Shown here: positions 1 through 10,372 of the stretch, piece after piece | Position numbering within the stretch: position 1 is the first letter of the stretch | How the letters are laid out: each line of letters begins with the position of its first letter | Assembly (NCBI RefSeq): GCF_040183065.1 | Contig: NC_091120.1 | Location: forward strand, 182,988,396-183,052,395 | DNA: 64,000 nt | Source of the DNA: Periplaneta americana | Lineage: Eukaryota > Arthropoda > Insecta > Blattodea > Blattidae | Direction: 5' to 3' | Notes under the pieces: generated by a model | Databases searched by the model: none | What the model saw: the letters and a program-made list of their open reading frames with translations, nothing else | What the model was told of the DNA's origin: nothing | Position numbers and translations under genes: made by a program

Positions 1-872
1 TTTCATTAGGTTTTTCTTTAATCAAAGTACAGTACTGTATTAAGAAGAAGTGTTTTTACTCACCAAGTGAGTTATCCATGCGAACGTATTCATTATGCAG
101 TGTATATTATACTGTCTACAGCACATTAGCGTACAATATAGAGAAAGAAGTTACATTGAAAAATAATCATAATATGAATATTTAAACACAATTTTGAAAA
201 TGGTGGCCGTTCATTTCGATACAGGCTTCAGTTCTTTTGTGCATATTATCGCACTATAGACTATTGCATCTAATTCCAATTGCCAGTTTCGTCCTTCGTA
301 CTAGTAACTCATGTTGAAATAATTCTGTACCTACTCTACGTACTGTAAATTCAATCTTCACTTCTGCCCGACCCGAACATATAAAATTACTCAGACATGC
401 TATCTACTGTCCGTCCAAGTGGTTATGCCGCAGGATTGTAGAAAGGGAGGAAATCACGTGACAGTTAATTACTTAACGAGGCCCTTTTATTTAAGTTAAA
501 TTAAACGGCTGTATAATATTACGTAAACTTCCAATTCCTAAGAGAAATTAATGTTTTCAGAAAAGAGCTGAGACAGCCCAGCTATTACAGAGGGGCGAGC
601 AGAAGCAGGTGGGGGAAATCGGGATGCGACGTAGGCAAACGGACAGTACCTGTGCGAAAATATGATTCAATATTGAAAGCTCTTTCGTCACTGGAAAACG
701 CGAACATATTTCTGGAACGTACTATACTCAGTAACTCAGTACTGCTTACTATCTGCGGTCTTAGTTCTGTGTGGAGTTGGAACTTCCTTAGTAGAAGAGG
801 TGGGAGTGAAGTACATTCAAAAACTCAGGTACAATAAAAATTGAAGTAAAAGTAAAATGATGTCCCTGTAGT
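1..872 (+). repeat. Dispersed repeat family A, copy 1
   Basis: This stretch is closely similar, over essentially its whole length and in the same orientation, to 47408-48312. Both copies contain the same scattered 20-60 bp runs and differ by small indels. Both end at ATGATGTCCCTG followed by TA, so the reverse-strand terminus begins CAGGGACATCAT next to a TA dinucleotide. That would suit a Tc1/mariner-type DNA transposon end, but no matching left terminus is visible because this copy runs into the window start. The 61-codon ORF at 652-837 lies inside the repeat and resembles no protein I know. Confidence 0.8.
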
Positions 873-883
873 ATAGAGCTCAT

Positions 884-965
884 TGGTTCTGACTTATCCC
901 ATGGTTGAAAATTTCGTTTACACGATCATAAAATCATAGGTCAGATATCTTTGAACATCGGTGTA
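884..965 (-). repeat. 82-bp dispersed repeat, inverted relative to 11738-11820
   Basis: The sequence from GGTTCTGACTT to GAACATCGGTGTA matches the reverse complement of 11738-11820 with scattered substitutions. It is probably a fragment of an old transposon. Family unknown. Confidence 0.6.
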
Positions 966-1100
966 CGTAATAGAGAAGCGATTATTGCATAAATTCAGAG
1001 CTGCCAAGGGTCCCCATGGTAACTGAGTGGGATCACCGGTCATCAAGGGTGAGATTAAAGCAAAATGAGTGAGACGACAAATTTATTTTATATAGCACTA

Positions 1101-1140
1101 CTAGATGAAAGCACCCGGCGTTGCCCGGGTTTTCCTTTCT
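1101..1140 (-). mobile_element. Helitron-type 3' terminus
   Basis: On the minus strand the sequence forms a GC-rich hairpin (ACCCGG / CCGGGT arms around GCAACG), then eight bases, then CTAG, then T. A hairpin shortly upstream of CTRR followed by a host T is the canonical Helitron 3' end. The body would extend to the right into AT-rich sequence. No Rep/helicase coding sequence is visible, so this is probably a non-autonomous copy. Its 5' end was not located. Confidence 0.6.
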
Positions 1141-1391
1141 GCTTCTATTTTTAATTAAACTGGTTATTATATTTTCGGAAATCTCGGAAACCTAACTATA
1201 CAAAACCAAAACGAATTGTCTTTACTAAACTTCCCTCGCCCATAAAGATGAATCTTTACTTAACGTCATTTACATGAATTTATGAACTCCTTAGCCAAAT
1301 GCCTGTCAGGGTTAACTCAATTTAAAACAGTTGTAAATCAGGCACCGAAAAGAAAACATTTCATCATGTGCCTGACGTTAAACTGTTGTTT
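1141..1391. other. AT-rich stretch, probably Helitron body
   Basis: No coding sequence is recognised. It follows directly from the Helitron terminus and may belong to it. Confidence 0.3.
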
Positions 1392-1480
1392 TACATTTAT
1401 TTATTTATTTGTTTTTATTTATTTATTTATTCTGGTGTAGTTAAGGCCATTAGGCCTTCTCTTCCACACCGCCAGAAATA
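1392..1480 (-). mobile_element. LINE 3' end with (TAAA)n tail, minus strand
   Basis: Read on the minus strand, a segment containing GGCCTAATGGCCTTAACTAC leads into an AATAAATAAATAAATAAA-type tail. That is how the 3' ends of several insect non-LTR retrotransposons look. Only the terminal ~90 bp is present. The call rests on tail structure and general resemblance. Confidence 0.5.
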
Positions 1481-2496
1481 CAAATAAAGTAATAGAAAAA
1501 TCAAACTGTAAACAAAGTAAATCCCAACGAAAATATGATTCCTTCTCGTCTTTCTGATCAGTTTCATCATCTAATCAATATATACATAAATAATATTTCA
1601 TTTATATTGGAAGATTTTTTTACCTCTTGACCGCTGTACACCCACTTATATCATACCCAGTTTTTTTTAATAAAACTTGAAATTATATCTCATAAATACA
1701 GAACATATTATATTAATTCTAATTTTATATGTACGCAGAATGCAGATACAATATAAACTCACAATAAGTCATTTTTTTAACGTAAAGACTAATATTCTGA
1801 GAAACGTATAGGGCTACCGCTATTTTAGAAATTAAGAGATTTTTATTTCCACAATGCTTAACATACTAAATTTGCAACGTGATTATACAGATATAATTTC
1901 GCAGCAACACATTTTCGGACGTGAACAACAATATTTTGAGAATTAATACAATGTTATTTTCAGTGGGCTTATGTACATTCACATACTACATTAGCAACAT
2001 GACAAAAGTATGATTCAATTGCTTATTGATATGTGTAAAACCTTTTTTTTTTTTCACTTCTTTGTATAAAATATAGATGAAGATGTGAAAAACACGCAGT
2101 TTTTAAGTTAATGTCTGCAACTTTTGAGCGACTGTCCTTGAGCTTCATTTTAATATGGCCATTAGTGGCATTGAAATTGCAGTTGCTTAAAATTGAATGA
2201 GTATCCTAGCAATACGTGGAATAAAAACATCTCCTTTTATTTTTGCAGTTAATAAATATTAAATTGTCAATTCTATTACGTTTCGTATGAGTCGTTCACA
2301 CCAATTCTTATTCGTGCATAATTTTGGTGGGTCAATATTTCGCAATAGTACTATTGGTTATTCAATATTAAGTAAATTATGTGGTAGCAAACCTTGTAGT
2401 TTCAAAGAATTCTAGAATTCAGTTGTATAAAACAGTTTGCTCACTATCTACAAAACTGCATCGAGGAATTCATAATACGGTCCTGGACTGCGTAAT
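1481..2496. other. AT-rich sequence, nothing recognised
   Basis: No long ORF, RNA gene or clear repeat boundary is visible. Confidence 0.5.
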
Positions 2497-3126
2497 AGTA
2501 CAGTATGCAACGAGCCTATAATGATAGTAATTAAGAAGCGAGTATGGATGTTTATGAAACGAGCGCAAGCGAGTTTCATAATTTTCATACGAGCTCCTTA
2601 ATTAACATTATAGGCGAGTTTCATACGACTTTTTTTGATCGACCATATTTCTAATTTGAAATTATTCATTTTATTTGTATGTAACTGACCTTGAGCAATA
2701 CCTCGTAACTTGTGAGATGTGCGCAGACGCGAAAGTATTGATTTTTTTCCGAGGAACAGATGTGCACATTGACCTTGCTAGGCCATAAGAACCTACAGAG
2801 ATAACATTGAAATAAAATTAAACATTGAAAAACGAGATGACAAATTGAATTTATTTGAATATTATTTACAATTAACGCTAATTATTATAGTAACAGAACA
2901 TAACCTTCTGCGACAGTATTGGATTTCCAGCCTCCGTGACTTTTCGTTAATTCTCTTTCGATTGCATATCCGAGAATAATCGATACTAGCGGTTTTATAA
3001 CGGTACAAAGCTGACTTGTCATTGGCTAAACACCTGTACTTTAATGAGTAGGTGTACTTTAATGACATGCATTAAAGGACTGCTACCAGGTGTATAATTA
3101 CTACATTTCGGCATAGTCGAGCATAA
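2497..3126. repeat. Dispersed repeat family B, copy 1 (foldback-like)
   Basis: This region aligns with 19921-20583 from the shared left edge TAATAGTACA to the shared right edge GTCGAGCATAAA. The first ~130 bp form an imperfect inverted repeat: CGAGCCTATAATGATAG pairs with a later ATTATAGGCGAG. Between the arms is a smaller palindromic motif, GAAACGAGCGCAAGCGAG. The rest is AT-rich and non-coding. It is probably a non-autonomous DNA element. Confidence 0.75.
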
Positions 3127-4052
3127 AGATACTTATTGCATGAATTATCTAGTTTTAGCCTTCATGATCTGTAACAACAATGTAATTTAATTTCGTGTTA
3201 AAATTTCCATGGCCTCGTGAAAGTCGATGTTGAATACAACAGAAAATAATAAGAAATAATTGAGTGTAGAAGATTTTGCATTTTAATATTATACATGAAT
3301 CTCTTATCTATTTATTTTTATTTTCTATAATTTTAATTAATTTAACTTCCATTTGCACAATTTTAATGTAGCCTATGTCCTTCTCCTGGTTATGAAGGTT
3401 AAATGTGCAAACTTTGGCACATATCGGTCAAAGCGTGTAGATTTGTATAGAGAACATACATACATACATACATACATACATACATACATACATACATACA
3501 TACCCACATTCAATTTTATATATTAAGATATGATAAGTATAGTTCCAAAATTTCCCTTCTCTAATTTTAACATTCAAATAAAAACCTTACTGAACAAAGT
3601 AGCCTAATGAGCTTCTATTTTTTAAATATATATTATAAAGTATTTATTTTAAAGGGTGAAAAAATTCTTATATTGATATAAAAAATGGGAAAAATGTTTT
3701 TCTTGATTTGTGAAAAAGAAAACATGAAAATGGATAAGACACGGTTTGGAACTATAGGACTCAAGTACGTAATGCCAAATGTAATAAAAGTTAATTTAGT
3801 GTGAAACAGTAACTATGTTTACATTGATTTTCGAATGCCCTAGTATTTAGATATTCTGAAATTCATGTGAAAAAATCACCCTGAAAACATAGGAACGTAC
3901 ATCCAATATTTATAATCTGTAGATAATTTCTCTTGCAATTTTCTTACAAAGGACATCGTGTTATCTCTCAAATAACTCATTCAATTATTACTATGCACGT
4001 AGAGTTATTTTATCTGCATTTGTGAAAATGTTATACATAGACTTACTTCACT
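3127..4052. other. AT-rich intergenic sequence with a (CATA)n microsatellite
   Basis: A run of about twelve CATA units occupies roughly 3453-3503. Nothing else in this stretch is recognisable. Confidence 0.6.
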
Positions 4053-4990
4053 TACTACATTCTCTAGTATGGAATTTTAGGATGGGGACATGCATGTATT
4101 TCTAATCTCACTCCACTAATACTTATTCAGAAAAGAATTATAAAAATATGCCTTAATAAACCAATTGATTACTCATCTGACATTTTGTTTACTGATTTTA
4201 ATGTTTTGAAAATTAAACAGAATTATTATAGTGCCTTATTAATCTTCATACATAAAAATCGTAATAAATTCAAATTGTATCATCAAAAATATGGAACTAA
4301 AAGATCCGGTTCTATACGACTAGAGGAACCAAAGTGTTTCACAAGCACAGCTCTGAGCCATGGTACCTACTTTGGTCCAAGGTTATACAATAAAATAATT
4401 GATAAATACTCAAATTTGGAAAATTTTAGTATCAGAAATTTAAAAAATAGCGTTAGGAATTTAATTTTTAAAGAATATATATTGATTTAATATGTATATG
4501 TATTTGTATGACTTAAATTGTTAAAATTGAAATTGTATTTTTAATATGTAATTTTTTTCTTGACCCAGTTTGTGTCAAAAAATTATCTTTGTGTTTAGAT
4601 ATCTCCCCAACGCAGAGCTGCCTACATTGTATACTTCACCTGACATAATTAGGAACATAAAATCCAGACGTTTGAGATGGGCAGGACATGTAGCACGTAT
4701 GGGCGATTCCAGAAATGCATACAGAGTGTTAGTTGGGAGGCCGGAGGGAAAAAGACCTTTGGGGAAGCCGAGACGTAGGTGGGAAGATAATATTAAAATG
4801 GATTTGAGGGAGGTGAGATATGATGGTAGAGACTGGATTAATCTTGCTCAGGATAGGGACCAATGGCGGGCTTATGTGAGGGCGGCAATGAACCTCCGGG
4901 TTCCAGTAAGTAAGTAAGTTTAGATATCTCCCTGAGCATGAGTTTTTTACTCCTTCAGGGAAGAACTAAGATTGTATTTTTGTCCATGTT
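4053..4990 (+). pseudogene. CR1/Jockey-like LINE, C-terminal reverse-transcriptase remnant and 3' UTR
   Basis: The frame from 4053 to 4490 reads as the C-terminal tail of a non-LTR retrotransposon ORF2. It has the YGILGWG motif, an IQKRIIKIC-like segment and a terminal FKEYILI. A single in-frame TAG lies at 4065-4067 and everything upstream is missing, so the copy is dead and 5'-truncated. The AT-rich sequence after the stop looks like the LINE 3' UTR and resumes after 4932, because another element (4608-4917) interrupts it. The clade is inferred from general motif resemblance. Confidence 0.7.
4593..4932 (+). mobile_element. RTE-like LINE 3' fragment with target-site duplication
   Basis: The 310-bp body (4608-4917) encodes the C-terminus of a LINE ORF: RRLRWAGHVARMG, then GRPEGKRPLGKPRRRWED and a final RAAMNLRVP. 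It ends in a GTAAGTAAGTAAG tail. It is bracketed by TTTAGATATCTCCC at 4594-4607 and 4919-4932, a 14-bp direct repeat that marks target-primed insertion into the older LINE 3' UTR. The body is severely 5'-truncated. Two other fragments of what appears to be the same family lie at 27970-28385 and 62285-62646. Confidence 0.88.
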
Positions 4991-5102
4991 ATTTTATTAA
5001 CAATAAACAATAAAACGTAAGGGAAACACTGCATGAGTAAAAAGCTTCTGGAATAGAATAATTAGTTCATAAAAATGCTGTGTAACCAAAATTTCTTTTC
5101 AG

Positions 5103-5137
5103 TTTCCAGATCAGAAGTATCAGCCTAAAGCTGACAG
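5103..5137 (+). other. Possible 5' UTR exon edge of GMC gene 1
   Basis: A pyrimidine-rich tract ending TTTCTTTTCAG at 5102 is a good splice acceptor. It would start an exon whose first 35 bases are untranslated, with in-frame stops before the ATG at 5138. The upstream exon was not found. Confidence 0.4.
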
Positions 5138-6901
5138 ATGAATCAACTGACGCTGTGGGTAATTCTCGTGCTTCTCCAGAGAGAAAATTTGTCACAGTCT
5201 TTCACACAGCCACTAGAGCACGACTTCATCATCGTGGGCGGCGGCACTGCGGGATGTCTGCTAGCAGCGAGGCTTTCTGAAGTTCCCGAATGGAAAGTCC
5301 TCCTCATCGAAGCTGGAGGGGAAGAGAATTTACTTACAGACGTTCCATTAGCTGGACCGTTTTCCATATTAACTTGGTTGAACTGGGGTTACTTAACTGA
5401 GAAAAATGATACATTTGGACTAGGACTGAAGAATGGAAGATTAGTCTGGCCACGATGCAAAATTCTGGGAGGAACCAGTGTCATGAACGCTATGGCTTAT
5501 TCCAGGGGAAATCGTAGGAATTACGATAGCTGGGCGAAAATCGGTAACGAAGGATGGGACTACGAAAATATCTTAAATTACTTCAAGAAATCTGAAAGAA
5601 TGTCGATTTCATCATTAGAAAGTGACACTAAATACCATTCCACGAAAGGAGAGCTTGATATTAATTATCCACCATATCGTTCTGCGATTGCCAATGCGTT
5701 TATCGCGGCCAGTTTAGAAAATGGGACGCAATACATAGATTACAACGCTCAGCGTCAAAGTGGTGTATCCTATGTTCAGGCTACTATGAAAAACGGAAGA
5801 CGTTTGAGTTCAAACCGCGCCTTCTTACAACCAGTCAGAAAAAGAAGGAATTTACACGTCATCACCAGAAGCTTGGTAACAAAGATCCTCATAGACAAAG
5901 ATAAAAAAGCTTACGGCGTAGAGTACAAGCTATTCAACTTGATCACGCTGAAAGCGTACGCGAAAAATGAGATAATTTTGTCAGCAGGGACTGCAAATTC
6001 TGCACAGCTTCTTATGCTCTCTGGGATTGGTCCTCAAGACCATCTTAAGACGTTAAATATTCCTGTCGTACAAGACTTGAAAGTGGGTGATAACATGCAA
6101 GATCATGTGTCTATGCTCAACTTTAATTTCGTAGTTAACTCATCTGTTGACATTCGTCTCGACAACCCATTCAATCTTGTCAAAGATATATTCTACTACG
6201 TCAAGGATGGTAAAGGTGAATTAACTGTTCCCAGTGGATTTGAAGCGTTGTCCTTTATTGATATTGGAGAACAAGACAATTTTCCTGAAATAGAATTCTT
6301 CTTCTCTGGACAACTTTTACCCGCAATTCCTTTATACCTCAGTCCACTTGGTTTTCTGTCCAAGAGATTCAACGAATTTTACAAGCCACTGGCATCCAGA
6401 AACGGTTTCACAATATTCCCCATACTTCTCAGACCGCACAGTTCTGGTAGGTTGAGGCTAAAAGATTCAGATCCTCACAGCAATCCTCTAATTTATCCTG
6501 ATTTCTTCTCCGATCCCAGAGATATAGAGATTTTGATCAAAGGGATAAGGATGTTTATGAGCCTGATGAAGACTGAATCTTTCCAGAAGCTTGGAGTGGA
6601 CGTATATCGGAAACCCATACCTCCATGCAAACACCACGGCTTCGATTCCGACGAATATTGGGAATGTACGATTCGGTATATGACTGTGAGCATGCAACAT
6701 GCAGTCGGAACATGCAAGATGGGTCCGGATTCTGATCCTGATGCCGTTGTGGATCCCAGATTGAAGGTGAGAGGAATTCAGAATCTTCGAGTTGTAGATG
6801 CTTCCATTATGCCGTCAATTACATCAGGACACACAATGGCACCGATTTATATGATTGCTGAGAAAGCAGCAGACATGATTAAAGAAGATAACGGAAAATA
6901 G
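5138..6901 (+). CDS. Glucose dehydrogenase [FAD, quinone]-like GMC oxidoreductase
   Basis: A 587-residue flavoenzyme of the GMC family. Insect members oxidise glucose or other alcohols with a quinone as acceptor and act outside the cell. Seen: hydrophobic signal peptide at residues 4-13; dinucleotide-binding GGGTAG at 34-39; an N-terminal GMC domain to about residue 320; a second GMC signature ending LLMLSGIG; a C-terminal domain with the catalytic pair His521 (QHAVGTCKMG) and His565 (SGHTMAP). Length is near the family norm (about 600) and the coding part has no intron. The ATG at 5138 is the first in frame after stops and is followed at once by the signal peptide. Odd points: signature 1 reads RCKILGGTS, with Cys107 where Gly is usual, and signature 2 has NSAQ in place of NSPQ. 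A diverged paralog of 29175-30950. Exact substrate unknown. Confidence 0.93.
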   Translation: MNQLTLWVILVLLQRENLSQSFTQPLEHDFIIVGGGTAGCLLAARLSEVPEWKVLLIEAGGEENLLTDVPLAGPFSILTWLNWGYLTEKNDTFGLGLKNGRLVWPRCKILGGTSVMNAMAYSRGNRRNYDSWAKIGNEGWDYENILNYFKKSERMSISSLESDTKYHSTKGELDINYPPYRSAIANAFIAASLENGTQYIDYNAQRQSGVSYVQATMKNGRRLSSNRAFLQPVRKRRNLHVITRSLVTKILIDKDKKAYGVEYKLFNLITLKAYAKNEIILSAGTANSAQLLMLSGIGPQDHLKTLNIPVVQDLKVGDNMQDHVSMLNFNFVVNSSVDIRLDNPFNLVKDIFYYVKDGKGELTVPSGFEALSFIDIGEQDNFPEIEFFFSGQLLPAIPLYLSPLGFLSKRFNEFYKPLASRNGFTIFPILLRPHSSGRLRLKDSDPHSNPLIYPDFFSDPRDIEILIKGIRMFMSLMKTESFQKLGVDVYRKPIPPCKHHGFDSDEYWECTIRYMTVSMQHAVGTCKMGPDSDPDAVVDPRLKVRGIQNLRVVDASIMPSITSGHTMAPIYMIAEKAADMIKEDNGK

Positions 6902-8104
6902 TTGATGTTAAATAACTTTTCTCAGTAAGAGATAAAATATAACTACGGATTACAGTCTCGCCAAAAATGACGGTATTTTATCATAAACGGTTCTCTGAGA
7001 AATATGAGCATTTTAGTCTGTTATGCACTTTCTTGTCAGTCGTAACATTATCTGGAATATCTCTTACGATATTCGGTATTCTTTTTCCTATTCATCCATT
7101 TTATTACAATCGTTTTAGTGAAGGTTCAATGGATTCTCTCTCACTTTGGAATATAAGAGAATGAGAAGGCGATTTCTTGGCAAAAAAAAACTCACAAAAA
7201 TAGCCATATATAAGAAACTGCGCTTTTCATTCAGCAAAGTCTGTTATTAAACTCAAGTTTAGAGTTAAAAAATCATACCATTGTTGTTGTCCTGTAACTT
7301 AAGGAAATGGCTGAAGAGGTGTTATTTGTGCCTGTTTTAATTACCAGATTCAAATGAACAGAAATAATTGTCATGTTTCCCAAAAACAAGTTGTAAAAAC
7401 CATATAATGAGGTTATGATTGATGAGTATTGTAGCTAATGATTAGAGGAATAGTTAAACTCTCTCATCCATTAAAGCTATTCAGTATAACATGGTCCATG
7501 TAAGTTGCATTGAATTTTACAAATTTATGTGCAGTGAAAAAGAATCAATGTATCTTGACCAAGTAAAGTGAAAAATGGAAATAAATAATTGTCCTGAGAT
7601 GTCAGAAATATATGAAAATGATTTTCACAAGTTTTTGTGAGAAAGTCTTCGTGGACTTAGAAATAAGGTAACTAATTGCTTTCTAAAACACAATGTAAAT
7701 GTGAAAGTTCTTAGTAATGCTTGTATGACATTGCTCGTAGACAAGTATTTCAGTGTCCTTAAAAACGCACATGTAAAAAAAAAAGCAAACAATTCATTCG
7801 TGCCTTTCAAAGGCTACAAAAATATAAAATGAAAGAAGATAGCACACAGTTAATATATTAAACAAATCGTTTCTTTCAAATGACTAGATAGTCATTATTA
7901 TTTATTTTTCTATTAATTTTCCTTCTCAAATTTCCTTATTAAAATTCAGATTTTATTTTATAATTTATATAGATGACAAGGGTACAAAAACAAAAAGATA
8001 GAGCTTTGAATTTATTTAGTTGTTACGTTTCTTAAATATCAAACTAACATTTTCTCAATATAGCCTATGTATTTGTTCTCATAGCGATTGCTGTCGCTAA
8101 CCAC
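6902..8104. other. 3' flank of GMC gene 1 and intergenic sequence
   Basis: The nearest polyadenylation-like hexamer is ATTAAA at 7246-7251, about 345 bp after the stop. A 65-codon ORF at 6967-7164 has no recognisable features and is not called. The remainder is AT-rich with nothing identified. Confidence 0.5.
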
Positions 8105-9275
8105 ATGCGTATTATTAATGGACATCAATATTTCGAACATACAATAACAACATTCCTGGACATACAACAGTCATTCGACACAGTGTGGCATGACGGTCTT
8201 CTTCACAAACTACAGAAAATTTAAGTTCCTGATGCATATGCACATTTTATTGCAGACTACCTGAAAAACAGATAATTCAGAGTACGCCAAGGTAATTGCC
8301 TTTCCAGTTCAAGACCAATTGAAGCAGGAGTTGCTCAAGGATCTGTTCTGAATCCAATTCTCTACGCTACATACGTTCATGATATTCCCAAGCACACCAA
8401 CTGCCGACACGCCTTATATGCGGATGATACGGTCCTTTACAGAAAACATCACGACATCAAATGTGCTTTACAACAGATGCAAGAAGCCTTGGATTTACTC
8501 ACCCAATGGTCTACAAGATGGCGACTGAAAATTAACGGCGAAAAAAGTACAGCAGTAGTTTTTACAAGGAGATTTCCACGATTATTACAACCGCTCTCTG
8601 TTCAGAATCAACACATTCCCTTCAAAACAACACGTTGAGATATCTTGGTCTAGTACTGGATAGTCTTTTGACATACAGACAACATATACAGCTAATACGA
8701 GACAGAGCTTTGCAAAGATTCTTAGCATTATATCCAATACTTAAAAGCTTCATTCCCCTCAAAACCTAACTATTGCTGTACACATCACTTATACGATCAT
8801 ACATGTCCTACGCGTCAGAAATTTGGGCTCAAATCCATCCCCGCCACATCAAGAAACTCGATGCCATCCAAAGAGCTGTGTGGAGAACCATCACGGGTGC
8901 TGATTTTTACATTACTAACGCACAACCTGGAAATCATCTTATTCAGTGACTACGTGCAGCACTTACGTAAAAATTATCTTCAGAAACTACAAACACACCC
9001 CAATCCACTTATTACACCATAATTATACACAGCATTCAGTAAACAATCAAGTAATGTTAACTTTTCTGCAAAACTCATTGACTCTGAAAGCTTACCTATA
9101 TGTCCAGCTTACCAGTCTCCGTTTCTGATGGAGAAGATGGTCACACTTCATTTACGTACTTATTTTATACTAAGCAATATTCTTGTTAAGGCAAGGGTCC
9201 ATGTGACCTGGAACTTGTGCTGACATGTGTCTTTATTGACACCACCAAACAATTAAATAAATGCGTATTATTAAT
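8105..9275 (+). mobile_element. 5'-truncated Jockey-type LINE with 15-bp target-site duplication
   Basis: The body at 8120-9260 is bounded by ATGCGTATTATTAAT at 8105-8119 and 9261-9275. It starts inside the reverse-transcriptase domain with FLDIQQSFDTVWHDGLLHKL, continues through GVAQGSVLNPILYATYVHDI and the YADD catalytic motif (ALYADDTVLY), and reaches post-RT sequence before an AATTAAATAA tail. Several in-frame stops and frameshifts after about 8220 make it non-functional. The intact duplication defines both ends. Confidence 0.9.
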
Positions 9276-10372
9276 CATTACTTTCCACTATTGTAGTAGT
9301 AAGCTATTTGGCTGGGTACACTACATTTTCATATTTCCTCTGTGAATGTGACAGAAGAGCAAGAAGCAGTCTTTGGGAACACTAGCCACAAAGAACATCT
9401 TTTGAACCTCACACAAGAGGAAAAGCAACAAACGCAACTTCTCCTTGAAGAGAAAAAGGCGGTATAAACCATTTCATTAAATGTGAGTTGTTAATTATGA
9501 CAATCAATAGTTTTTGTAAAAATATACCTTTAATATTTGCCACAGGACATGTTCCACTTCATCACTTTTCCATATTAAATTTAATAATACTACACACATT
9601 GCTAAAGTGCCGATGCATGTTGCGGAAAAATGGTACGTGATAGACAAAATCTGAGCTCAGTTTTGGATTCAGCACTTTAAGAAACAATAATGTAGCATAC
9701 ATTTTTAGGAAATTTTTATGGCCCTTAATTGTGTAGGCCTATGTCACTTTTTAAAAAGCATCTATGCATCTAACTGCTTACGTCTTTAATTCTATCAACA
9801 TGTTTTGCATAACGGAAGGCTGCATTCAACCATATACCACAAAGCACTGGCTATGGCGACAAAGAAATTATTGGCAAAGCTGCTTTGAACGCAGAAATTC
9901 GACAAGGTTCCTTGGAAAACATCTTATTTACAATGTAGAGGAGACTTCCACAGAGGGAAATTTTGACCTTCTGTCTTCAGCCAGTCTATGGAGTTCATGT
10001 GCATAGCAAGTCAAATACAGAATTTTTTGGTGTAACACATTCTTCGATTTCTTCGCACTGTGGTGGCAGTAAAACATAATAAATATAAAATTTTCGATTT
10101 AGTCTTCTTTCTGGTAGATGAAAGTGTGGCGTTTGATTTGTACGCCACCTTGTTTTTCCTCGTTTCTCCCTTTTCTTTCTCCTTCACATTTCTTTATCTA
10201 CCTTTATTCCCTTTTTTATTTGTTTTATTTTGATTATATTTACTTATTTCTACATTATTCTTTCTCGTGTCACTAGAGGGCTGTTTGGTCTGTCCTTTTC
10301 TTTTGTTTTCCATAGGAATTACTCTGTCCCGAGGCTACATCAAAGGGTCACTGCTTATTCCCCATTGGTGGA
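9276..10372. other. Unassigned sequence
   Basis: No supportable gene. An 80-codon ORF at 9764-10006 resembles no protein family I know. T-rich runs are frequent between 10140 and 10260. Confidence 0.4.

Noticed and set aside
5143..6717. Minus-strand ORFs of 70-74 codons inside GMC gene 1
   Set aside because: Antisense shadows of a conserved coding sequence.
9764..10006. 80-codon ORF
   Set aside because: No recognisable domain or splice context, and the length is within what chance allows.
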